Shown piece by piece: positions 34,476-44,348 of a stretch of 64,000 nucleotides of DNA (the first letter of the stretch is position 1; every line of letters begins with the position of its first letter). The translations under genes and the position numbers were made by a program. Location of the stretch: NCBI RefSeq assembly GCF_023715155.1, contig NZ_JAMBNQ010000019.1:1-64000 (forward strand). Direction: 5' to 3'. The stretch is from Neobacillus mesonae (GTDB lineage: Bacteria > Bacillota > Bacilli > Bacillales > Cytobacillaceae). The notes under the pieces were generated by a model. That model did no database searches and had not been told where the DNA came from. It saw only the letters and a list, made by a program, of their open reading frames with translations.

Positions 34476-35741
34476 ATGAAGATTAATTTTAAAAATCTAA
34501 CCGTCCAAGTGCTCTGCGGGATTATTCTAGGAATCCTGATTGGATTTCTTTTTCCGAAATTTGGGGCTGAATTAAAATTCTTAGCAGATATTTTTATCAA
34601 ACTAATTAAAATGGTGATTGCTCCAATCGTTTTCTTTACGATTGTTATTGGAATCGGTAACATGGGAGATTTAAAAAAGGTTGGGCGCATTGGCGGTAAA
34701 GCACTGATCTATTTTGAGATTATTACCACTTTTGCCCTGGCGATTGGCTTAATTGTTGTAAATGTCATCAAACCAGGTTCCGGGTTTAATACTTCTGGTG
34801 CAAAAGCGAGCGATATTTCGCAATATACAACTGCTGCAAAAGAATCAAGCCATGGAGCAATCGATTTTATTCTTAACGTGATTCCGGATAACTTTGTCGG
34901 GGCGATGGCTAAAGGCGATCTTCTTCCAATCCTTTTCTTCTCTGTATTATTTGGTATTGCACTCGCTTCTTTCGGGGAAAAAGGAAAACCGGTTGTCCAA
35001 TTATTTGAACAATTAACAGAGATATTTTTCAAGATTGTCAATATTGTCATGAAGTTTTCACCTATTGCAGCTTCCGGCGCGATGGCCTATACCATCGGTA
35101 ACTTTGGTCTTGGTTCACTCTTATCACTAGGAAAATTAATGGGCAGTGTTTATCTCACCATGTTCCTGTTCATCGTGTTTGTCCTAGGTGCAGTAGCGAA
35201 ACTTTACGGCTTTAATATCTTAAAATTCATCAATTATATTAAGGAAGAAATTCTATTAGTTCTCGGAACTTCTTCATCTGAATCAGCACTGCCAAGAATG
35301 ATGGAACGTTTAGAAAAATACGGGTGCTCTAAATCAGTTGTCGGTCTAGTTGTACCTACTGGTTATTCCTTTAACCTGGATGGTACAGCCATTTACCTTT
35401 CAATGGCAGCCCTATTCATTGCACAAGCATATAATGTAGACATTACGATTTGGCATCAAATCACATTAATGGGTATTCTAATGCTGACTTCTAAAGGGGC
35501 AGCAGGTGTTACAGGCTCTGGTTTCATTACCCTTGCAGCTACCCTTTCAGCCTTCCCGGTTATTCCAGTTGAAGGTATTGCCTTATTAATTGGGGTTGAC
35601 CGCTTCATGTCGGAGGCACGTGCGATTACAAACTTAATCGGAAACGGTGTTGCAACAGTAGTTGTTTCTAAAATGGAAAAGGAATTTCATCCAGCAATAG
35701 AAGGTAAAACGAAAAAAGAGGATATGTCAGTTAGTGCTTAA
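34476..35741 (+). CDS. dctP: Dicarboxylate/cation symporter (DAACS family)
   Basis: The 421-residue transporter has eight helices and two hairpins. Signature motifs are the serine-rich [16 protein letters not shown] hairpin and [20 protein letters not shown] in TM7, plus [20 protein letters not shown] in TM8. It imports succinate, fumarate or malate with H+ or Na+. Its divergent neighbours encode the matching two-component system. The ribosome site is AAAGGGGAATGAGAG. Confidence 0.93.
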   Translation: MKINFKNLTVQVLCGIILGILIGFLFPKFGAELKFLADIFIKLIKMVIAPIVFFTIVIGIGNMGDLKKVGRIGGKALIYFEIITTFALAIGLIVVNVIKPGSGFNTSGAKASDISQYTTAAKESSHGAIDFILNVIPDNFVGAMAKGDLLPILFFSVLFGIALASFGEKGKPVVQLFEQLTEIFFKIVNIVMKFSPIAASGAMAYTIGNFGLGSLLSLGKLMGSVYLTMFLFIVFVLGAVAKLYGFNILKFINYIKEEILLVLGTSSSESALPRMMERLEKYGCSKSVVGLVVPTGYSFNLDGTAIYLSMAALFIAQAYNVDITIWHQITLMGILMLTSKGAAGVTGSGFITLAATLSAFPVIPVEGIALLIGVDRFMSEARAITNLIGNGVATVVVSKMEKEFHPAIEGKTKKEDMSVSA

Positions 35742-35743
35742 TA

Positions 35744-35800
35744 GAAAAGCATAAGCGCCTTTGGATGGGCTCCTGCCTTGACCATTCTCATAGTCAGAAA
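35744..35800 (+). repeat. Partial copy of a dispersed intergenic element
   Basis: AGAAAAGCATAAGCGCCTTT followed by GGATGGGCTCCTGCCTTGACC resembles the start of the elements at 35864-35984 and 39252-39450, in the opposite orientation. It directly follows the dctP stop codon. Confidence 0.4.
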
Positions 35801-35804
35801 AAGT

Positions 35805-35846
35805 AACAGAGGTGCGAAACGGTTTTCGCACCTCTGTTTTTTTATT
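35805..35846 (+). terminator. Terminator of dctP
   Basis: AACAGAGGTGCGAAA at 35805-35819 pairs with TTTCGCACCTCTGTT at 35824-35838, followed by TTTTTTATT. A 15-bp perfect stem. Confidence 0.9.
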
Positions 35847-35863
35847 AGTAAAAAAGGATAAAA

Positions 35864-35984
35864 TTTTTGACCTTAAAATTGTCCAGCTCAAGCGACTAGC
35901 CCCTCGAGGTCAAATAACCATAGGCTTTAAGAGCCGAAGGTTATTTGCTATGCCTGAGGCTGACCAAGGCACTTGCGCTTTTCT
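35864..35984 (-). repeat. Dispersed intergenic element, copy A
   Basis: On the complement it reads AAAAGCGCAAGTGCCTTGGT then CAGCCT, an internal stem (GGTTATTTG and AAATAACC arms), CCTCGAGGGGCTAG and a GGACAATTTTAAGGTCAAAA ending. The same ordered blocks occur in copy B at 39252-39450. Elements of this type (AAAAGCGCAAGCGCCTTGGTCAGCC...) are widespread between genes in Bacillus genomes. Confidence 0.75.
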
Positions 35985-35990
35985 TATCTC

Positions 35991-36989
35991 TTATTTAAAA
36001 TTAACAAACGCATCAGCAGCATTTACTTTTTGGTCAATGACTTTATTGTCTTTCAGCCATTCTCCAACTTTCTTCCATGTTTCTGGATCTTGGTAACCGA
36101 ATGGTTTGTCTTTGGCATCCATTAATGGTAAAAGGATGTCTAAGCTTTTCGTTTCAATATCTTTTTCAAGTGGCGATGATTTTTCTTCGTGTTTCAAAAG
36201 GATGGATAGTCCTTCCCCTGGATGGGCTTCTACATATTTTTGTCCTTTTGTCATGGCCGTGATAAATTTTTTATATACGTCAGGTTTTTCTTTCAATCCT
36301 TTTTCACTGCCGACCATGACTAATTCATAATAATCCGGTACACCATAATCTGCCGGGTTCAGTGTCCGCATTGGGTGGCCTTCTTTATCGAGTAATAGTT
36401 TCTCATGATTGATATATCCGCCAATTAAGGCATCCGTCTTTTTCGTTGCCATTGCCGGAATCAAATCCCAGCCTACATCAACCATCTTAACCTTCTTGGT
36501 ATCGCCTCCGTCCGCATTCACCATTGTATCAATAATCGCTTCATCAAGCGGGATTGACGGATAGCCGACAGTTTTTCCAGCCAGGTCTTTTGGAGATTTA
36601 ATCGTCCCCTCTTTAGGTACCATTACTTGATTTAACGGATGACGCACAATAGCGGAAAAAGATTGGACTGGAATATCTTCTCCACGGGCAACCAGCACCT
36701 CTGGCTGATAGCTCATCGCCATGTCAATTTTTCCAGCTGCCACCAGTCTTAACGGGTCATTGGTATCCGCTGGCATTTCAATATCAACATCCAAGCCCTG
36801 CTCCTTAAAATACCCTTTTTCGTCCGCTGTAAAAAGAAATGAATGAACCGCATTTGGATACCAATCAAGCATAAGGCTTACTTTTTGAAGCCCCTTATCT
36901 TTATCCGATGATGGATTGGTCTCTTCTTTTCCACATGCTCCCAGTACAACTAAACATAAGCTAAAAACAATAAACAGCATTTTTTTCAT
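35991..36989 (-). CDS. thiY: ThiY-like substrate-binding lipoprotein
   Basis: The 332-residue protein has a lipoprotein signal (LVVLGACG, Cys at residue 19) and an NMT1/THI5-like periplasmic-binding fold: VSLMLDWYPNAVHSFLFTAD, AAGKIDMAMSYQPEVLVA and GKTVGYPSIPLDEAIIDTMV. It binds a pyrimidine degradation product of thiamine (formylaminopyrimidine) for the ThiXZ transporter encoded upstream. It is the last gene of the thi locus, 54 bases after thiX. Confidence 0.9.
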   Translation of the reverse strand: MKKMLFIVFSLCLVVLGACGKEETNPSSDKDKGLQKVSLMLDWYPNAVHSFLFTADEKGYFKEQGLDVDIEMPADTNDPLRLVAAGKIDMAMSYQPEVLVARGEDIPVQSFSAIVRHPLNQVMVPKEGTIKSPKDLAGKTVGYPSIPLDEAIIDTMVNADGGDTKKVKMVDVGWDLIPAMATKKTDALIGGYINHEKLLLDKEGHPMRTLNPADYGVPDYYELVMVGSEKGLKEKPDVYKKFITAMTKGQKYVEAHPGEGLSILLKHEEKSSPLEKDIETKSLDILLPLMDAKDKPFGYQDPETWKKVGEWLKDNKVIDQKVNAADAFVNFK

Positions 36990-37043
36990 TGAAAGAACTC
37001 CCTCTTATTGAAGTAAAAATAAATGATGTAACAGACCGAAGAT

Positions 37044-37817
37044 TTACCGGCCCCGCGCTAAATTTTTCAATAACCGCTTTTCTATTAAACGAATGAATAA
37101 AAATAAAATAATTCCCATCAACGATAATAGGAAGATGGCAGCAAACACAGAGTCTGCCTGGAGATTTCCGGACATCCGCCGGCTGAAATATCCCAATCCC
37201 TCGCTTGCTCCAAGCCATTCACCGATTGTTGCCCCAGTGACACTGTATACAACAGACATCTTTAGACCAGATAAAATAGAAGGCAGAGCCATCGGCACTT
37301 GAACCTTTTTAAACACCATCCACCGGCCTGCCCCCATGGTTCTCAGCAATTCACGGTATTCATCCCCTCCTGCCTTAAGCCCGTCATAGGTACTTACGAC
37401 AATTGGAAAAAAGGCGATTAAGAAGGTAACAGCGACTTTGCTCCAAATGGTATAACCGAACCATAAAATAAAGATGGGCGAGATGGCAATCAATGGCACT
37501 GTTTGGGAGATGACTAGGAATGGATAGAGTATTTTTTCTAACGTTCGGAAAAAATGCATCCCCACTCCAAACAGAAGACCGCCAATTAAAGAGATTCCAA
37601 ATCCAATCAAGACTTCCCAAAAGGTTGCTGGTAAATGAACACCAAAAAGAAGGTCCTTATTTTTCAGCAGTGCCTCCCAAATAGAAGAAGGAGAAGGCAA
37701 AATAAAGGATGGGACTCCCCCGGCCTGCACAATCCATTCCCAAATAGCGACAAAACCAATCACTACCAGGACAAATAAGCCGTAATCACTTGTCCACTTT
37801 TTCCATTTAATTTTCAT
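37044..37817 (-). CDS. thiX: ThiX-like ABC permease
   Basis: The 257-residue permease has six helices and the BPD_transp_1 EAA loop (YRELLRTMGAGRWMVFKKVQ, VPMALPSILSGLKMS). It is the membrane subunit of the pyrimidine-precursor importer with ThiY and ThiZ and overlaps thiZ by 11 bases. A GATIGEWLGASEGLGYF segment is typical of the SsuC/TauC/ThiX group. Confidence 0.9.
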   Translation of the reverse strand: MKIKWKKWTSDYGLFVLVVIGFVAIWEWIVQAGGVPSFILPSPSSIWEALLKNKDLLFGVHLPATFWEVLIGFGISLIGGLLFGVGMHFFRTLEKILYPFLVISQTVPLIAISPIFILWFGYTIWSKVAVTFLIAFFPIVVSTYDGLKAGGDEYRELLRTMGAGRWMVFKKVQVPMALPSILSGLKMSVVYSVTGATIGEWLGASEGLGYFSRRMSGNLQADSVFAAIFLLSLMGIILFLFIRLIEKRLLKNLARGR

Positions 37818-38535
37818 GATGAATCAGCCGCTCCAATTCTTTTCTTAATTCGATAAACTCTGGTTGATAGATTTGGTCGGAATTCCTTGGTCTTGGAAGA
37901 TTCACTTTCCATTCACGAACATGGGCATCACCTAAAAGATAGATTCTATCACTTAATAGAATTGCTTCCTCTAAATCATGGGTAATAAACAAAACGGTTT
38001 TTTGTAAATCCTCCCATAACCCTAATAACCAGGTGTGCATATTCCGCTTGGTCATAGCATCCAGTGCCCCGAACGGTTCATCCAGCAAAAGAAGCTCTTT
38101 CCCTGTCATAATCGTTCTTAAAAACGCTGCCCGCTGTCTCATCCCGCCAGACAGTTCATCCGGAAAAGCATTTTCATATCCCTTAAGACCAAACCGCGAA
38201 AACCATTCATGAATCTCAGCCAGATTGCCTTTCTTCCCCTCCACTTCTAATGGAAGCATGACATTGTCCAAAACGGTTCTCCAAGGGAGCAGCAGGTCTT
38301 TTTGCGGCATATAGCCTACTTTTCCTAAACGCTCTCCGGATATTTCTCCATTGATACCGATTTCTCCCTTGTCTGGTGCAAGAAGGCCGGTAATTAATTT
38401 GAACAAGGTGCTTTTTCCAGATCCGCTTGGACCAATTACAGACACAAATTCTCCTGGGGCAACACGAAGATTAATATTTTCAAAAATCGGCGCCGTCCCT
38501 TGAAAAGCATATGTTAATTCGTTGATGGCCAGCAT
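37807..38535 (-). CDS. thiZ: ThiZ-like ABC ATPase
   Basis: Taken from the ATG at 38535 the product is 242 residues, with Walker A (GPSGSGKSTLFK), signature (LSGGMRQRAAFLRTI), Walker B (LLLLDEPFGALD) and the H-loop (VLFITHDLEEAI). An earlier ATG at 38568 (MRGAIG) overlaps the tenA 3' end and sits next to AGGGGGG; the true start is uncertain. It powers ThiXY uptake. Confidence 0.9.
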   Translation of the reverse strand: MLAINELTYAFQGTAPIFENINLRVAPGEFVSVIGPSGSGKSTLFKLITGLLAPDKGEIGINGEISGERLGKVGYMPQKDLLLPWRTVLDNVMLPLEVEGKKGNLAEIHEWFSRFGLKGYENAFPDELSGGMRQRAAFLRTIMTGKELLLLDEPFGALDAMTKRNMHTWLLGLWEDLQKTVLFITHDLEEAILLSDRIYLLGDAHVREWKVNLPRPRNSDQIYQPEFIELRKELERLIHHEN

Positions 38536-38542
38536 GGACGAG

Positions 38543-39214
38543 CTAAACAGTCCAATCGCCCCCCTCATATGCCATATCCCAGAACATATATTCAAATCGT
38601 GAAGTGGTCAGAAAATGCTCTTCTAAAACAGCTAATTCCCGCTCCGGTTTCCCATCCGTTAACCGATCCAAAATATCTATCAGCCACAATGCTAACGCTC
38701 CATATTCATCTGAAGAATACATCTTTACCCATTCGCCATACATGGGATGGTCAATGGAATTTGGATAAGTCTCTGCAAGCAGTTTCCCAATCTCCCAATA
38801 ACTCCACATGCATGGGAGAAGCGCCGAAATCAATTCTTCAAGTGAACCGTTTTGAGCAACCTTTAACATATAACTTGTGTACGCTAAATTATTCGGCATC
38901 GGTTTCGTCTCTTCCAGCTCTTGAGTGGTGATACCAAACCGCCCGGCATATTGGCGGTGGAGGTCCATTTCGCCGTTTAGTGTCTCATCAAGCAATTTTG
39001 CAAATGCGGCCATCGTTTCTACGTCCGTCGCTTTCACTGCACCTAACGCAAACATTTTGGAATAATCAATTAAATAGACATAATCCTGCTTCATATAACG
39101 GATAAATGACTCAACAGGCAGCTCGCCCGTTCCTAACCCTGCCACAAATGGATGCTGGTGAGTTTTTTCCCATATACCCTGCACATTTTCAAAAAGTCTT
39201 TGGGAAAATTTCAT
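38543..39214 (-). CDS. tenA: TenA-family aminopyrimidine aminohydrolase
   Basis: The 223-residue protein has the TenA catalytic Cys135 (LLPCMWSYWEIG) and the late FEYMFWDMAYEG segment holding the second acid. It hydrolyses aminomethyl-HMP (and thiamine) to HMP. Its place between ylmB and thiZXY is exactly that of the thiamine-salvage route known from Bacillus halodurans. It begins just left of dispersed element copy B. Confidence 0.94.
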   Translation of the reverse strand: MKFSQRLFENVQGIWEKTHQHPFVAGLGTGELPVESFIRYMKQDYVYLIDYSKMFALGAVKATDVETMAAFAKLLDETLNGEMDLHRQYAGRFGITTQELEETKPMPNNLAYTSYMLKVAQNGSLEELISALLPCMWSYWEIGKLLAETYPNSIDHPMYGEWVKMYSSDEYGALALWLIDILDRLTDGKPERELAVLEEHFLTTSRFEYMFWDMAYEGGDWTV

Positions 39215-39251
39215 CTTCCTGCTCCCCCTTTTTTAATTTCAGAATTTGTAT

Positions 39252-39450
39252 GTTTTTGACCTTAAGAATTGTTCAGCACAAGCAGCCACGCCCCTCGAGG
39301 TCAAATAACCTTCAGCTCTAAAAATCAAAAAGAGCTTTAGGGGCAGAAGAACATTTCCGAGCCTTTAGGCTGACCACTAAGGAAGGCTAATAAGAATAAT
39401 CATCGCAGGAACAAGCTGTGCTTGTTCCGAAGGCGATTACGCTTTTCTTG
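39252..39450 (-). repeat. Dispersed intergenic element, copy B, overlapping the ylmB end
   Basis: The complement begins AAGAAAAGCGTAATCGCCTT and contains an inserted stem (GGAACAAGC and GCTTGTTCC), GGTCAGCC, GGTTATTTGACCTCGAGGGG and AATTCTTAAGGTCAAAAAC. It shares these blocks with copy A. Its first bases supply the last codons and TAA stop of ylmB. Confidence 0.75.
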
Positions 39451-40714
39451 TATTGCACCATTTTGCAATAAACATAGCCATCACTTTGGTAAAGTCCAGG
39501 AGCTGCTGGATTTCTACTTTTTCATTCACAGCATGGGCATCTTCTAATTTTCCCGGCCCAAAAATAACGGTTGGAATTCCTGCCTCACCGAGCCATCCGG
39601 CATCTGTGACCGTCGATGACATCCCAACTTCAGGAGATTGTCCCAAGCATTTTTCATAAGAGCTGATTAAATGATGGATACCTGGATGGTCGATGTCTAA
39701 TTCTAATGATGGAAAAATTTCACCCCTGTCCACAATCATCGATTTCCCGCCCCACTTAAATTGCGGCGGATTTTCACGAAGCCAGGGATCCGCCGCTGCA
39801 ACTGCGAGAATATGCTCCTCTATTTCCTTAATAACCGTTTGATAATCTTCATTCGGATAAAAATGAACCGTTATCCAAAGTGCACAGCGGTCGGCAACAA
39901 ATGCTGCATGACGGCCGCCTTCAATGACAGCAGGATTAATCGTATTCGATCCAGGTGGAAATCCCTCATAGCTCTTGGTAACGGCCCAATGACGCTCAAG
40001 ATCCTGCAGCCCGGAGATTATCTTCATCATTTTTTCAATGGTGCTGGCTCCCTTTACGCCTCCGCCTGCATGAATCATTTTCCTTCTAATCCCGTCATGA
40101 TGTGTTTCCTTGCTTTCGATGGTGATCCAGCCGGTAATCACTCCGCCTTGTCCTTGTATATGTAAATCACTCGTATCCACTACAACTGCATAGTCCGCAT
40201 GATACCCTTTTTCCGTACACGCAAGCGTTCCAGCCTCACCCGCTTCTTCCCCGATAACTGACTGAATCTGAAGGTCTCCCTTTAGGGTAACCCCGAGGTC
40301 CTGGAGCAGTTTAACAGCGAAAATCGATGCAGCTAAGCCGCTTTTCATATCGGCTGTGCCCCGTCCATAAAGATAGGAATCTTTGATTCTAGCTTCAAAT
40401 GGTGATGAATCCCATTCTTTTTCATCTCCAACCTCGGCGACATCAACATGACCATTAACAATTAAGCTGTTATACTCGTCTGACGCTTCTCCATGGAGAA
40501 TGCCGATGACGTTCGAATCTCCGGGGTACACTTCCCATTGATCGGTTTTAAAGCCCATTTCCTCAATGGTACCTTTCATAAATTCCTGAATGGCATTGGT
40601 ATTTCTAGCCGGCGGACTGACGGTTGGAAATGAAATAAATTTACGTATCAGTTCTATCAGCTCCGCTTTTCTTTCTTCCACCTGCTGTGAAATTTTTTCT
40701 TTAAGCTGATCCAT
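39437..40714 (-). CDS. ylmB: YlmB-like formylaminopyrimidine deformylase (M20 family)
   Basis: The 425-residue ArgE/DapE-type metallohydrolase has the metal motifs VNGHVDVAEVG, LYGRGTADMKSGLA and SVIGEEAGEAGTLA, with the late SSTVTDAGWLGEAGIPTVIF. In this context (next to tenA and thiXYZ) it should deformylate N-formyl-aminomethylpyrimidine, a thiamine breakdown product, before TenA. Without the context it would be annotated only as a peptidase/deacetylase. The stop codon lies inside a repeat element. Confidence 0.88.
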   Translation of the reverse strand: MDQLKEKISQQVEERKAELIELIRKFISFPTVSPPARNTNAIQEFMKGTIEEMGFKTDQWEVYPGDSNVIGILHGEASDEYNSLIVNGHVDVAEVGDEKEWDSSPFEARIKDSYLYGRGTADMKSGLAASIFAVKLLQDLGVTLKGDLQIQSVIGEEAGEAGTLACTEKGYHADYAVVVDTSDLHIQGQGGVITGWITIESKETHHDGIRRKMIHAGGGVKGASTIEKMMKIISGLQDLERHWAVTKSYEGFPPGSNTINPAVIEGGRHAAFVADRCALWITVHFYPNEDYQTVIKEIEEHILAVAAADPWLRENPPQFKWGGKSMIVDRGEIFPSLELDIDHPGIHHLISSYEKCLGQSPEVGMSSTVTDAGWLGEAGIPTVIFGPGKLEDAHAVNEKVEIQQLLDFTKVMAMFIAKWCNTRKA

Positions 40715-40748
40715 TTATTTTCCCCCTTTCCATTAAAACGAAGAAATT

Positions 40749-41270
40749 TTATTTAGTTTTTAAAACTTGAACATCATTTGCCGCATCAACATGCACCACT
40801 TTTTTTCTTAGAAAAACAACTAACATAATAAATCCAAGCAGGGCTCCTGCAAATGAGCTAAAAATAAATAATGGAATGAACCCAAATAGTGTGGCTTTTT
40901 GCCCTAAAAATAAGGTGGCAATCGGATAACATAGAATCGCCCCAATGATTCCTGTCCCGATAACCTCACCGATTACCGCATGATAGATTTTCTTTGTTTT
41001 TGCAAAAATGAGGGCCGCGAGTAATGCACCTGCCATACTGCCGGGAAAAGCAAAAATGGAGCCCGTCCCCATTAAGTTTCGCAACAATGAAACACAAAAA
41101 GCCTGCGCCACAGCATAAACGGGACCTAATAGAACTGCTGACAAGACATTCAAGAAATGCTGTACTGGAAATACCTTAGTAAAACCAATCGGAATCGCCA
41201 CCATGCTGCTGGATACGGTGCCGATGGCAATTATCATTGCCGTCAGCGTCAGTTTATATGTTTTCCTCAT
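40749..41270 (-). CDS. thiW: ThiW, S-component of a thiazole ECF transporter
   Basis: The 173-residue protein has about five helices and ThiW signatures: [20 protein letters not shown] and [20 protein letters not shown]. It binds hydroxyethylthiazole and works with a shared ECF energising module encoded elsewhere. It overlaps thiE by 17 bases. Confidence 0.9.
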   Translation of the reverse strand: MRKTYKLTLTAMIIAIGTVSSSMVAIPIGFTKVFPVQHFLNVLSAVLLGPVYAVAQAFCVSLLRNLMGTGSIFAFPGSMAGALLAALIFAKTKKIYHAVIGEVIGTGIIGAILCYPIATLFLGQKATLFGFIPLFIFSSFAGALLGFIMLVVFLRKKVVHVDAANDVQVLKTK

Positions 41271-41907
41271 TTCGCTCTGCCTCCATTCTTAAGGCCTTTG
41301 CTGCTTCCATAGGAGATGCTGCATGGCTGATAGCGGAAATAACGGAAACACCATCTGCCCCGGCTTTGATGACACCGGCAGTATTTTCACTGGTAATCCC
41401 GCCAATTCCCACGATAGGAATGGTAAATCCTTCTGCACGCAATGTTTCAATCAGTTTTGTCCCTTGCGATGGTTTAGCATCTTTCTTCGTGGCGGTTGGA
41501 AAAACCGGACCGATTCCGAAGTAATCTGCGCCTGCTTGTTTTGCCAAAATCGCTTCTTCCAATGTGTGTACAGAAACCCCAAGGATTTTGCCTCTTATTT
41601 TTTCACGTACCTTTTGGACTGGCTCATCCTCCTGGCCAATATGGACCCCATCTGCATTGAGTTCAAGAGCCAGTTCAAGATCATCATTGACAATGAACGG
41701 AATCTGATGCCTTTGACAAATATGCTTGAGCTCCTTAGCGAGCTGATATTTAGCCTGCCCTGTTAATGCCCCTTCCCCTTTTTCACGAAACTGGAAAAAA
41801 GTAATGCCGCCTTTGATGGCCTCTTCTAACACTTCTGCCGGCGGTTTAAGGCAGTTTTGACTGCCCATGATAAAATACACTTTTACAGCTTCTTTTAAAT
41901 TGGTCAT
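41254..41907 (-). CDS. thiE: Thiamine-phosphate synthase
   Basis: The 217-residue TIM-barrel enzyme joins HMP-PP and thiazole phosphate to thiamine phosphate. Visible motifs are [32 protein letters not shown] and [18 protein letters not shown], with phosphate-binding GIGGI at the C-terminal side. It overlaps thiD by four bases. Confidence 0.96.
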   Translation of the reverse strand: MTNLKEAVKVYFIMGSQNCLKPPAEVLEEAIKGGITFFQFREKGEGALTGQAKYQLAKELKHICQRHQIPFIVNDDLELALELNADGVHIGQEDEPVQKVREKIRGKILGVSVHTLEEAILAKQAGADYFGIGPVFPTATKKDAKPSQGTKLIETLRAEGFTIPIVGIGGITSENTAGVIKAGADGVSVISAISHAASPMEAAKALRMEAERNEENI

Positions 41908-42725
41908 CTTCCAGCATGCTCCTTTACCATATTTCTTTTTCTATAAGCCGAATGGTTGGTTGGTCCGTGGCCATGACCGATATCGATTTGATCTTCAATC
42001 GCTGCCTGGATAAATCCTTTTCCGGTCACAACAGCATCATAGATATTGACTCCTTTTGCCAGCTCTGCTGTAATGGCAGCCGAGAACGTACATCCGGTAC
42101 CATGGGTATTTTTCGTGTTCATCCGCCTGCTGGTAAAAGTGTAAAATTCGCTGCCGTCAAATAATAAATCAGTAGATTCAGCAGGGTCCTCATCATGGCC
42201 GCCTTTGATGATGATATTTTTTACACCCAGTTCGAATAATTTTTTAGCTGCTTCTTGTTTTTCATGAGCGGTATGAATGGTCATCCCTGTTAAAACTTCT
42301 GCTTCCGGTATGTTCGGTGTGATGACTAAAGCATGCGGCAGTAAGAATTTTTTTAAGGCTGAAATTGCCTCATTCTGAAGTAAGGATGCGCCGCCTTTAG
42401 CAATCATGACTGGGTCAACGACGATAGTTTCCCATTTATATTTTTTGATTTGGCCTGCAACTGCTTCAATAATTTCTGCATTAAAAAGCATGCCTGTTTT
42501 GATCGCATCGGTACCCATATCATCGCCTATAGCTTGAATCTGGCTAATGACAGCTTCAGGTGTCATAGGATAAACACCATGAACACCTAATGTATTTTGC
42601 GCTGTTACTGCTGTCAGTGCGGACATTCCGAAGACCTCTAATTCTTGAAATGTTTTAAGGTCTGCCTGTATTCCTGCACCGCCGCCCGAATCGGAACCCG
42701 CAATCGTTAATGCTTTTCTCATCAA
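41904..42725 (-). CDS. thiD: HMP/HMP-phosphate kinase
   Basis: The 273-residue ribokinase-fold enzyme carries [20 protein letters not shown] at the N-terminus, [15 protein letters not shown], and the anion-hole motif [13 protein letters not shown] with the catalytic Asp equivalent. It phosphorylates HMP twice, the step after TenA. It lies 40 bases after thiM. Confidence 0.96.
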   Translation of the reverse strand: MMRKALTIAGSDSGGGAGIQADLKTFQELEVFGMSALTAVTAQNTLGVHGVYPMTPEAVISQIQAIGDDMGTDAIKTGMLFNAEIIEAVAGQIKKYKWETIVVDPVMIAKGGASLLQNEAISALKKFLLPHALVITPNIPEAEVLTGMTIHTAHEKQEAAKKLFELGVKNIIIKGGHDEDPAESTDLLFDGSEFYTFTSRRMNTKNTHGTGCTFSAAITAELAKGVNIYDAVVTGKGFIQAAIEDQIDIGHGHGPTNHSAYRKRNMVKEHAGR

Positions 42726-42765
42726 AATCGTCTCCTTTTCTATTTATCGCTGATAATTTTTTGAT

Positions 42766-43578
42766 TTAGCCCAAATATTTTTTAAAAGAACCTGCTTGCT
42801 GAATCTCTTCATCAGAAACGAGTGATAATTGATTTAAAAATTCTATTTGGAAACTGCCAGGACCCATATGTGCTGTTTTGTCAGCAGCTTTTTCCGCAGC
42901 AACACCATAAAAAGTTAACGCTGCCACAGCTGCTTTTAAAACATCCTGTTCCACACCGGCAAACGCTCCAATCACAGATGTTAACAGACATCCAGTACCC
43001 GTTACTTTGGTTAAAAGCGGATGGCCGTTTTCTACGACATACGTTGTATTCCCATCTGTCGCGATATCTTCTTTTCCGGTAATGACCACATGACAATTCA
43101 ATTGCCGTGCAGCTGTTACAGCCAAATTCATTACATTTCCTGCCTGTGCTCCTGCATCGACACCCCTAATTTCCCATTGTTTTCCTATTACATTAGCAAT
43201 TTCTGCTGCATTCCCACGGATAACGGAAACATTTACATTTGAGAGGATTTTTCTGGCACTTTCCGTACGAAATGGAGTGGCCCCGGCACCAACAGGGTCG
43301 AAAATGACCGGAATATGATGTTCATTCGCACTTTTACCAGCTAGAATCATAGCTTCAACCGTTTGTACCGTTAACGTGCCAATATTTAATACTAATGAGC
43401 GGGCAATTTTAGCCATATCTGCCGTTTCTTCAGGAGCATTAGCCATAACCGGCGACGCCCCGAGAGCCAGCAATCCATTTGCGGTGAAATTCGTTACAAC
43501 AGTATTGGTAATGTTATGTACAAGAGGATTTTCCATTCTTACCTTTCGCAGCAATTCACTTACATTGTCTTGATCCAA
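42766..43578 (-). CDS. thiM: Hydroxyethylthiazole kinase
   Basis: The 270-residue enzyme shows [40 protein letters not shown] and [16 protein letters not shown], all typical of ThiM. It phosphorylates the thiazole brought in by ThiW. It is the first gene after the TPP riboswitch, with the AGGGAGATCACC ribosome site close to the platform hairpin. Confidence 0.96.
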   Translation of the reverse strand: MDQDNVSELLRKVRMENPLVHNITNTVVTNFTANGLLALGASPVMANAPEETADMAKIARSLVLNIGTLTVQTVEAMILAGKSANEHHIPVIFDPVGAGATPFRTESARKILSNVNVSVIRGNAAEIANVIGKQWEIRGVDAGAQAGNVMNLAVTAARQLNCHVVITGKEDIATDGNTTYVVENGHPLLTKVTGTGCLLTSVIGAFAGVEQDVLKAAVAALTFYGVAAEKAADKTAHMGPGSFQIEFLNQLSLVSDEEIQQAGSFKKYLG

Positions 43579-43604
43579 GGTGATCTCTCCCTTTTTTATA
43601 AAAA

Positions 43605-43634
43605 TAAAAAACCAGATCCAATCAGGACCTGGCT
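43605..43634 (-). terminator. Terminator stem of the TPP riboswitch
   Basis: On the minus strand CCAGGTCCTG and a matching GATCTGG form a stem followed by TTTTTTATTTTTA. It lies between the aptamer and thiM and can shut off transcription when TPP is bound. Confidence 0.8.
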
Positions 43635-43665
43635 TGTTAGCATGAGAATAAAATGATTTCTTATT

Positions 43666-43757
43666 GCTACTTTCCTACGCTGGTATTATCCAGATCAGGT
43701 CCGAAGGGTTAAAAACTCAAGGTTTTCTCTCAGCCTGTTAAAAGGCACCCCTAGTAG
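43666..43757 (-). ncRNA. TPP riboswitch (THI box)
   Basis: The minus strand reads CTACTAGGGGTGCC, GGCTGAGAGAAAACC, ACCCTTCGGACCTGATCTGG and ATAATACCAGCGTAGGAAAG, which are the conserved GGTGC, CTGAGA, ACCTGATCTGGATAATACCAGCGTAGG blocks in order. It controls the leftward thi locus. Confidence 0.97.
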
Positions 43758-43870
43758 ATTGAACGGTATTAAATTAAGTTCATCATACTCCCTTGTTCAT
43801 GAGAAGTAAAGGAATTCATAGCAAATGTTCAGATATTTCCCTAAAAACAATGTGGAGGTATTCTGACTTT

Positions 43871-44113
43871 TTAATCGTTTTTTGCCAGTTCCATTAATTC
43901 CTTCAACTCATTCGTAAATCCTTTAACGGCACGATTTTCAACAACCGTTACAGGAACACCTAAAAATCCATATTTCTCCACTTCTTTTTGAAATTCAGGA
44001 TGAATGGAAATATCCCTTGTCTCAAATTCAATTCCTTCCTCTGAAAGGACCTTTTTTACCATCGTACATTCGATACAATCATTTGTCGTATAGACAATCA
44101 CGTTCTTCCCCAT
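43871..44113 (-). CDS. Glutaredoxin/NrdH-like redox protein
   Basis: The 80-residue thioredoxin-fold protein has a CxxC at Cys13 and Cys16 (TTNDCIECTMVKKVL), a cis-proline VPVTVVENRAVKGF region and no other domain. NrdH-like proteins reduce ribonucleotide reductase or general disulfides. No nrd gene is adjacent. Confidence 0.85.
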   Translation of the reverse strand: MGKNVIVYTTNDCIECTMVKKVLSEEGIEFETRDISIHPEFQKEVEKYGFLGVPVTVVENRAVKGFTNELKELMELAKND

Positions 44114-44297
44114 TCTATACTATCCTTCCTGCTAATCTAATATTTTATGATATCACTAGTGTTTTGCAACTATTATATAACACCTATTCAAATTCCGCTT
44201 CATTCCGACACTCATCATCGAGAAATGTCTGATCCTGCGCTTTCCCGAGGAATATTACTAAAATCATTATGTATGAAAAGCCGACTTTTGCCAAACT

Positions 44298-44342
44298 ATT
44301 TTAGCCAAATTGTCCATTTCTGACAGACAATTTGGCTAAAAT
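44298..44342. terminator. 17-bp perfect inverted repeat after galU
   Basis: ATTTTAGCCAAATTGTC at 44298-44314 is matched by GACAATTTGGCTAAAAT at 44326-44342, with an 11-base loop, seven bases past the galU stop codon. The T-run after the stem is weak, but its position fits a galU terminator. Confidence 0.65.
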
Positions 44343-44348
44343 GCCTCT

